A stretch of 64,000 nt of DNA, taken from positions 55,214 to 119,213 of the forward strand of contig NZ_JAGZSD010000009.1 in assembly GCF_018381315.1 (NCBI RefSeq), given 5' to 3'. The position numbers and the translations under genes were made by a program. The notes beneath the pieces are model-generated. The model saw nothing but the letters and a program-made list of their open reading frames with translations. It was not told the origin of the DNA and searched no databases. Position 1 is the first letter of the stretch. Each line of letters begins with the position of its first letter. This document shows positions 61,919 to 64,000 of the stretch, one piece after another. The stretch comes from Anaerostipes sp. (GTDB lineage Bacteria; Bacillota; Clostridia; Lachnospirales; Lachnospiraceae).

Positions 61919-63562
61919 CTATTGTGTTATCTGATAAATTCCGCTCTCATCCTCTTCATAACTGATCTTAATCTTATCTCCGGCATTCCATTTGATCGCT
62001 TTCTCATTTTTGGAAAACTCTTCTTTATAAATATTTCCGTCTTTATCTGTAATATAAACATAGGTATTGCCTTCGATCGGAATAAAATCAACCTTCTTAA
62101 TTGTGATCTCCTTTGTCTTCACAGCTTCTGCGGCCGCAGCTTCCTTGGCAGAGATAATACCCTGCTCTTTTAAAAGCCTCTTATACTCCTTCTGAACACC
62201 GTTCTGAGTTGTGGAGGTCGCAACGATATTGTATTTTCTTACATTGACCATTGCAAACATCTTTACCAGTCCGCCCTTGTCTTTCAGTATCATGACATAC
62301 GTCGGTTCGCCGTTCACATTAATGAGTGCCGGGAAGGCAGATGAATACCTTAAGTTCTGTACCTGGCCCTCAGCCGCTTTCATGGCTGACTGTTCATTCG
62401 CACCTGATACCGTATAGTATTTGGATTCGGCTGTCCGCATATTCATTAGTACAAATGCAATGTTAGACTGATCTCCGTTGACAGAGGTGACACCGGTATA
62501 TGCCCAGATGTCTCCGTCAATGGACCGGTAGCCATAATCATCTGTGGCAACCTTGCATCCCTTCTTGCCGAACACACTGTTGATATAGCCATTAGTGAGG
62601 AGTCCTTTCCAATTATACTTCTGAAGGAGCAGCCTTCCGTCATATACATGATCCACCCATTTAGGAACATCCTTTACATCATAATAAGTACTCTTTCCTG
62701 TAACCGGATCACTGATAACAGCTCCTTTGACGTCTTTGGCCCCAAAAAGGCCTGCATTTGCCTTGAGTACCGGACAAATATAGTAAGGGTTTCCTTTGTT
62801 GTCAATTTCAAAATAGTAGCCCTGGAAAATAGCGGTCGGATACTGGAATCTCAGATGCCTTTTCAGGTTCCTGGAAAAGTATGCGGACGGCGAATACTGC
62901 ATAGGTTTCTTAAGTTTGACATACTTTGCCTCATTGCTGATAGGATCGACCTGTACATACCCTGGTATCCCTGACTTTCTGTTGGTCATATACCGGATAA
63001 AGCTGGCGTAATTTAGTGGTGCCACTTTCATCGGCTGTCCGTTGTAATCGATCTGGGTATAGTCATCACTGACCTCATACTGGCTGACAACATCCGACAG
63101 AGAACCAATGGCACGGTCACCGATGATCCTTGCTCCTTCTGTATCCATCAGGGCAATGTCAGTGATCCTCTCCGTCTCTTTCATATCATTCTCAAACTTT
63201 TTATTTTCAACTTTGAGTCTGCCGGCATATTTCTTTGAGGATACCAGCTGGCTTGAGAGAATCATTCCCACTAAGAAAATGAGAATAACAAGAACCAGCA
63301 GAGTGGAGAACAAGGTTAAAACCTTGGACTTCTGTCCCAGTCCCTTTACTGCTGCCCACGCAGTCAGCACTCCCAAAACAGCGATCAGCGCCATCCACAT
63401 GCCGGTCTCCTGAAAATTAAGTGCAGGAAGAGCCACATAAAAATATAATCCTGCCAAAATAAGAACAGCCAGTGCTCCCAGGGCAATTGTTTTCTTTTTC
63501 ATCTTTCCGAATTTAAAATTCTTGATCCGGTTCAGATCATTCATATCAAACCGAAATACCAT
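61919..63562 (-). CDS. Large membrane protein of unknown function
   Basis: 547 residues. Three hydrophobic helices at the N-terminus (about 27-47, 54-73, 81-105) followed by a soluble part of about 440 residues that should lie outside. Within it, MKVAPLNYASFIRYMTNRKSGIPGYVQVDP and PVTGKSTYYDVKDVPKWVDHVYDG are striking (described in part) and recur in spore-former proteins I cannot name. An Ala/Glu-rich stretch (about 470-485) precedes a small C-terminal beta domain. AAGGTGA upstream. I do not recognise the family. Confidence 0.65.
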   Translation of the reverse strand: MVFRFDMNDLNRIKNFKFGKMKKKTIALGALAVLILAGLYFYVALPALNFQETGMWMALIAVLGVLTAWAAVKGLGQKSKVLTLFSTLLVLVILIFLVGMILSSQLVSSKKYAGRLKVENKKFENDMKETERITDIALMDTEGARIIGDRAIGSLSDVVSQYEVSDDYTQIDYNGQPMKVAPLNYASFIRYMTNRKSGIPGYVQVDPISNEAKYVKLKKPMQYSPSAYFSRNLKRHLRFQYPTAIFQGYYFEIDNKGNPYYICPVLKANAGLFGAKDVKGAVISDPVTGKSTYYDVKDVPKWVDHVYDGRLLLQKYNWKGLLTNGYINSVFGKKGCKVATDDYGYRSIDGDIWAYTGVTSVNGDQSNIAFVLMNMRTAESKYYTVSGANEQSAMKAAEGQVQNLRYSSAFPALINVNGEPTYVMILKDKGGLVKMFAMVNVRKYNIVATSTTQNGVQKEYKRLLKEQGIISAKEAAAAEAVKTKEITIKKVDFIPIEGNTYVYITDKDGNIYKEEFSKNEKAIKWNAGDKIKISYEEDESGIYQITQ

Positions 63563-63647
63563 CTAAGTCACCTTCTAATCTTGTATTTCACAGTGTTTCT
63601 GCGATACCTAGATGTTATCATATTTCACATTAAAATGGTATATAAAT

Positions 63648-64000
63648 TTATTTTCTGCGCTGTTTGCCCTCCGGATCAATATAGAAATCTTTTGTTAAAA
63701 TCATATGTGAAACCGGTACAAACCGGTATCCCTCAGACTTTAAACGTCTGATAATGACCGGCAGAGCCTGCTTTGTATAGACAGTTCCGGTATGCATCAG
63801 AATAATTGCTCCATTTTCCATCTTTTTGTTTTCACATACCCGGTCTATAATGTCCTGCTTTGAGATATCTTTCCAGTCCAGACTGTCCACAGACCATTGG
63901 ATCACTTCATAATTCAGCTCTCTGGCTGTTTTTACCACAGTTTCATCATAATCCCCGTATGGAGGACGGAAAAGTTCCATCTGCTCTCCTGTTGCCGCCT
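63648..64000 (-). CDS. Polysaccharide deacetylase, C-terminal part (cut by window end)
   Basis: At least 116 residues are visible; the reading frame continues past 64000 with AATGEQ before the internal Met at 63980. NodB motifs present: FRPPYGDYD (motif 3), WSVDSLDWKD (motif 4) and ILMHTGT (motif 5). The N-terminal catalytic motifs lie outside. A Lys/Arg-rich tail ends it. Likely acts on peptidoglycan or spore cortex like PdaA/PdaB-type enzymes; exact role unknown. Confidence 0.88.
   Translation of the reverse strand, partial: AATGEQMELFRPPYGDYDETVVKTARELNYEVIQWSVDSLDWKDISKQDIIDRVCENKKMENGAIILMHTGTVYTKQALPVIIRRLKSEGYRFVPVSHMILTKDFYIDPEGKQRRK

Overview
The window reads as a piece of the chromosome of an anaerobic, spore-forming Firmicute of the class Clostridia, most likely a gut Lachnospiraceae (the genus cannot be fixed from the sequence; Anaerostipes- or Blautia-like is a guess). 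Reasons: T-box leaders on pheST and leuA, TPP and guanine riboswitches, AddAB instead of RecBCD, type III glutamine synthetase, a pyrophosphate-type phosphofructokinase, a spoVA operon, the forespore sigma factor sigG, an alpha/beta-type small acid-soluble spore protein, and strong AGGAGG-type ribosome binding sites. I see no rRNA, tRNA, CRISPR array, intact insertion sequence or prophage.

Layout. 0-5.7 kb: a membrane-anchored aryl-sulfate sulfotransferase and pheS-pheT behind a T-box. 5.7-13.4 kb: a minus-strand sugar cluster, licT - manX - manY - manZ - manO(DUF956) - manA - ptsG, with two copies of the same 31-base RNA antiterminator (RAT), one before licT and one before manX. This points to control of a mannose-family PTS by a BglG/LicT-type antiterminator. 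13.6-20.5 kb: BrkB/YihY membrane protein, PPi-type PFK, an M24 aminopeptidase, an AEC carrier, an orphan solute-binding lipoprotein and sigG. 20.7-31.4 kb: AraC-type regulator, an AT-rich membrane protein, CorA-type transporter, oxidoreductase, small acidic membrane protein, GNAT enzyme, a secreted fibronectin-like protein, Hsp33, methyltransferase, cardiolipin synthase and a HAD phosphatase. 31.4-37.0 kb: thiSFGHE under a TPP riboswitch and guanine deaminase under a guanine riboswitch. 37.1-44.6 kb: SASP, a 56-residue small ORF and addBA. 44.8-52.3 kb: small hypothetical genes, two divergent XRE regulators, leuA behind a T-box, YigZ, a DUF6514-like gene and a class A penicillin-binding protein. 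52.4-55.8 kb: spoVA operon (58-residue ORF, AA, AB, AC, AD, AE) behind a good sigma-G promoter. 55.9-64 kb: DUF4364 gene, EngB GTPase, Ca2+/Na+ antiporter, MntP, two polysaccharide deacetylases (one cut by the window end), glnA type III with a leader attenuator, and a large unrecognised membrane protein.

The least explained feature is a dispersed non-coding element present three times (20507-20681, 34785-34960 and an internally deleted copy at 36863-36941). Full copies are about 175 bases and about 90 percent identical by eye, and form a chain of short hairpins, some with compensatory changes between copies. In all three places its first bases are the T-tract of a rho-independent terminator, always in the same orientation, although the terminator stems are unrelated. 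Two copies sit between a riboswitch terminator (TPP; guanine) and the controlled gene, so they belong to the 5' UTR of the read-through mRNA. A second, unrelated hairpin-rich block interrupts the spoVA operon between AB and AC.

Coordinates of genes use the start codon I judged best from ribosome binding sites; where this differs from the longest reading frame it is stated.
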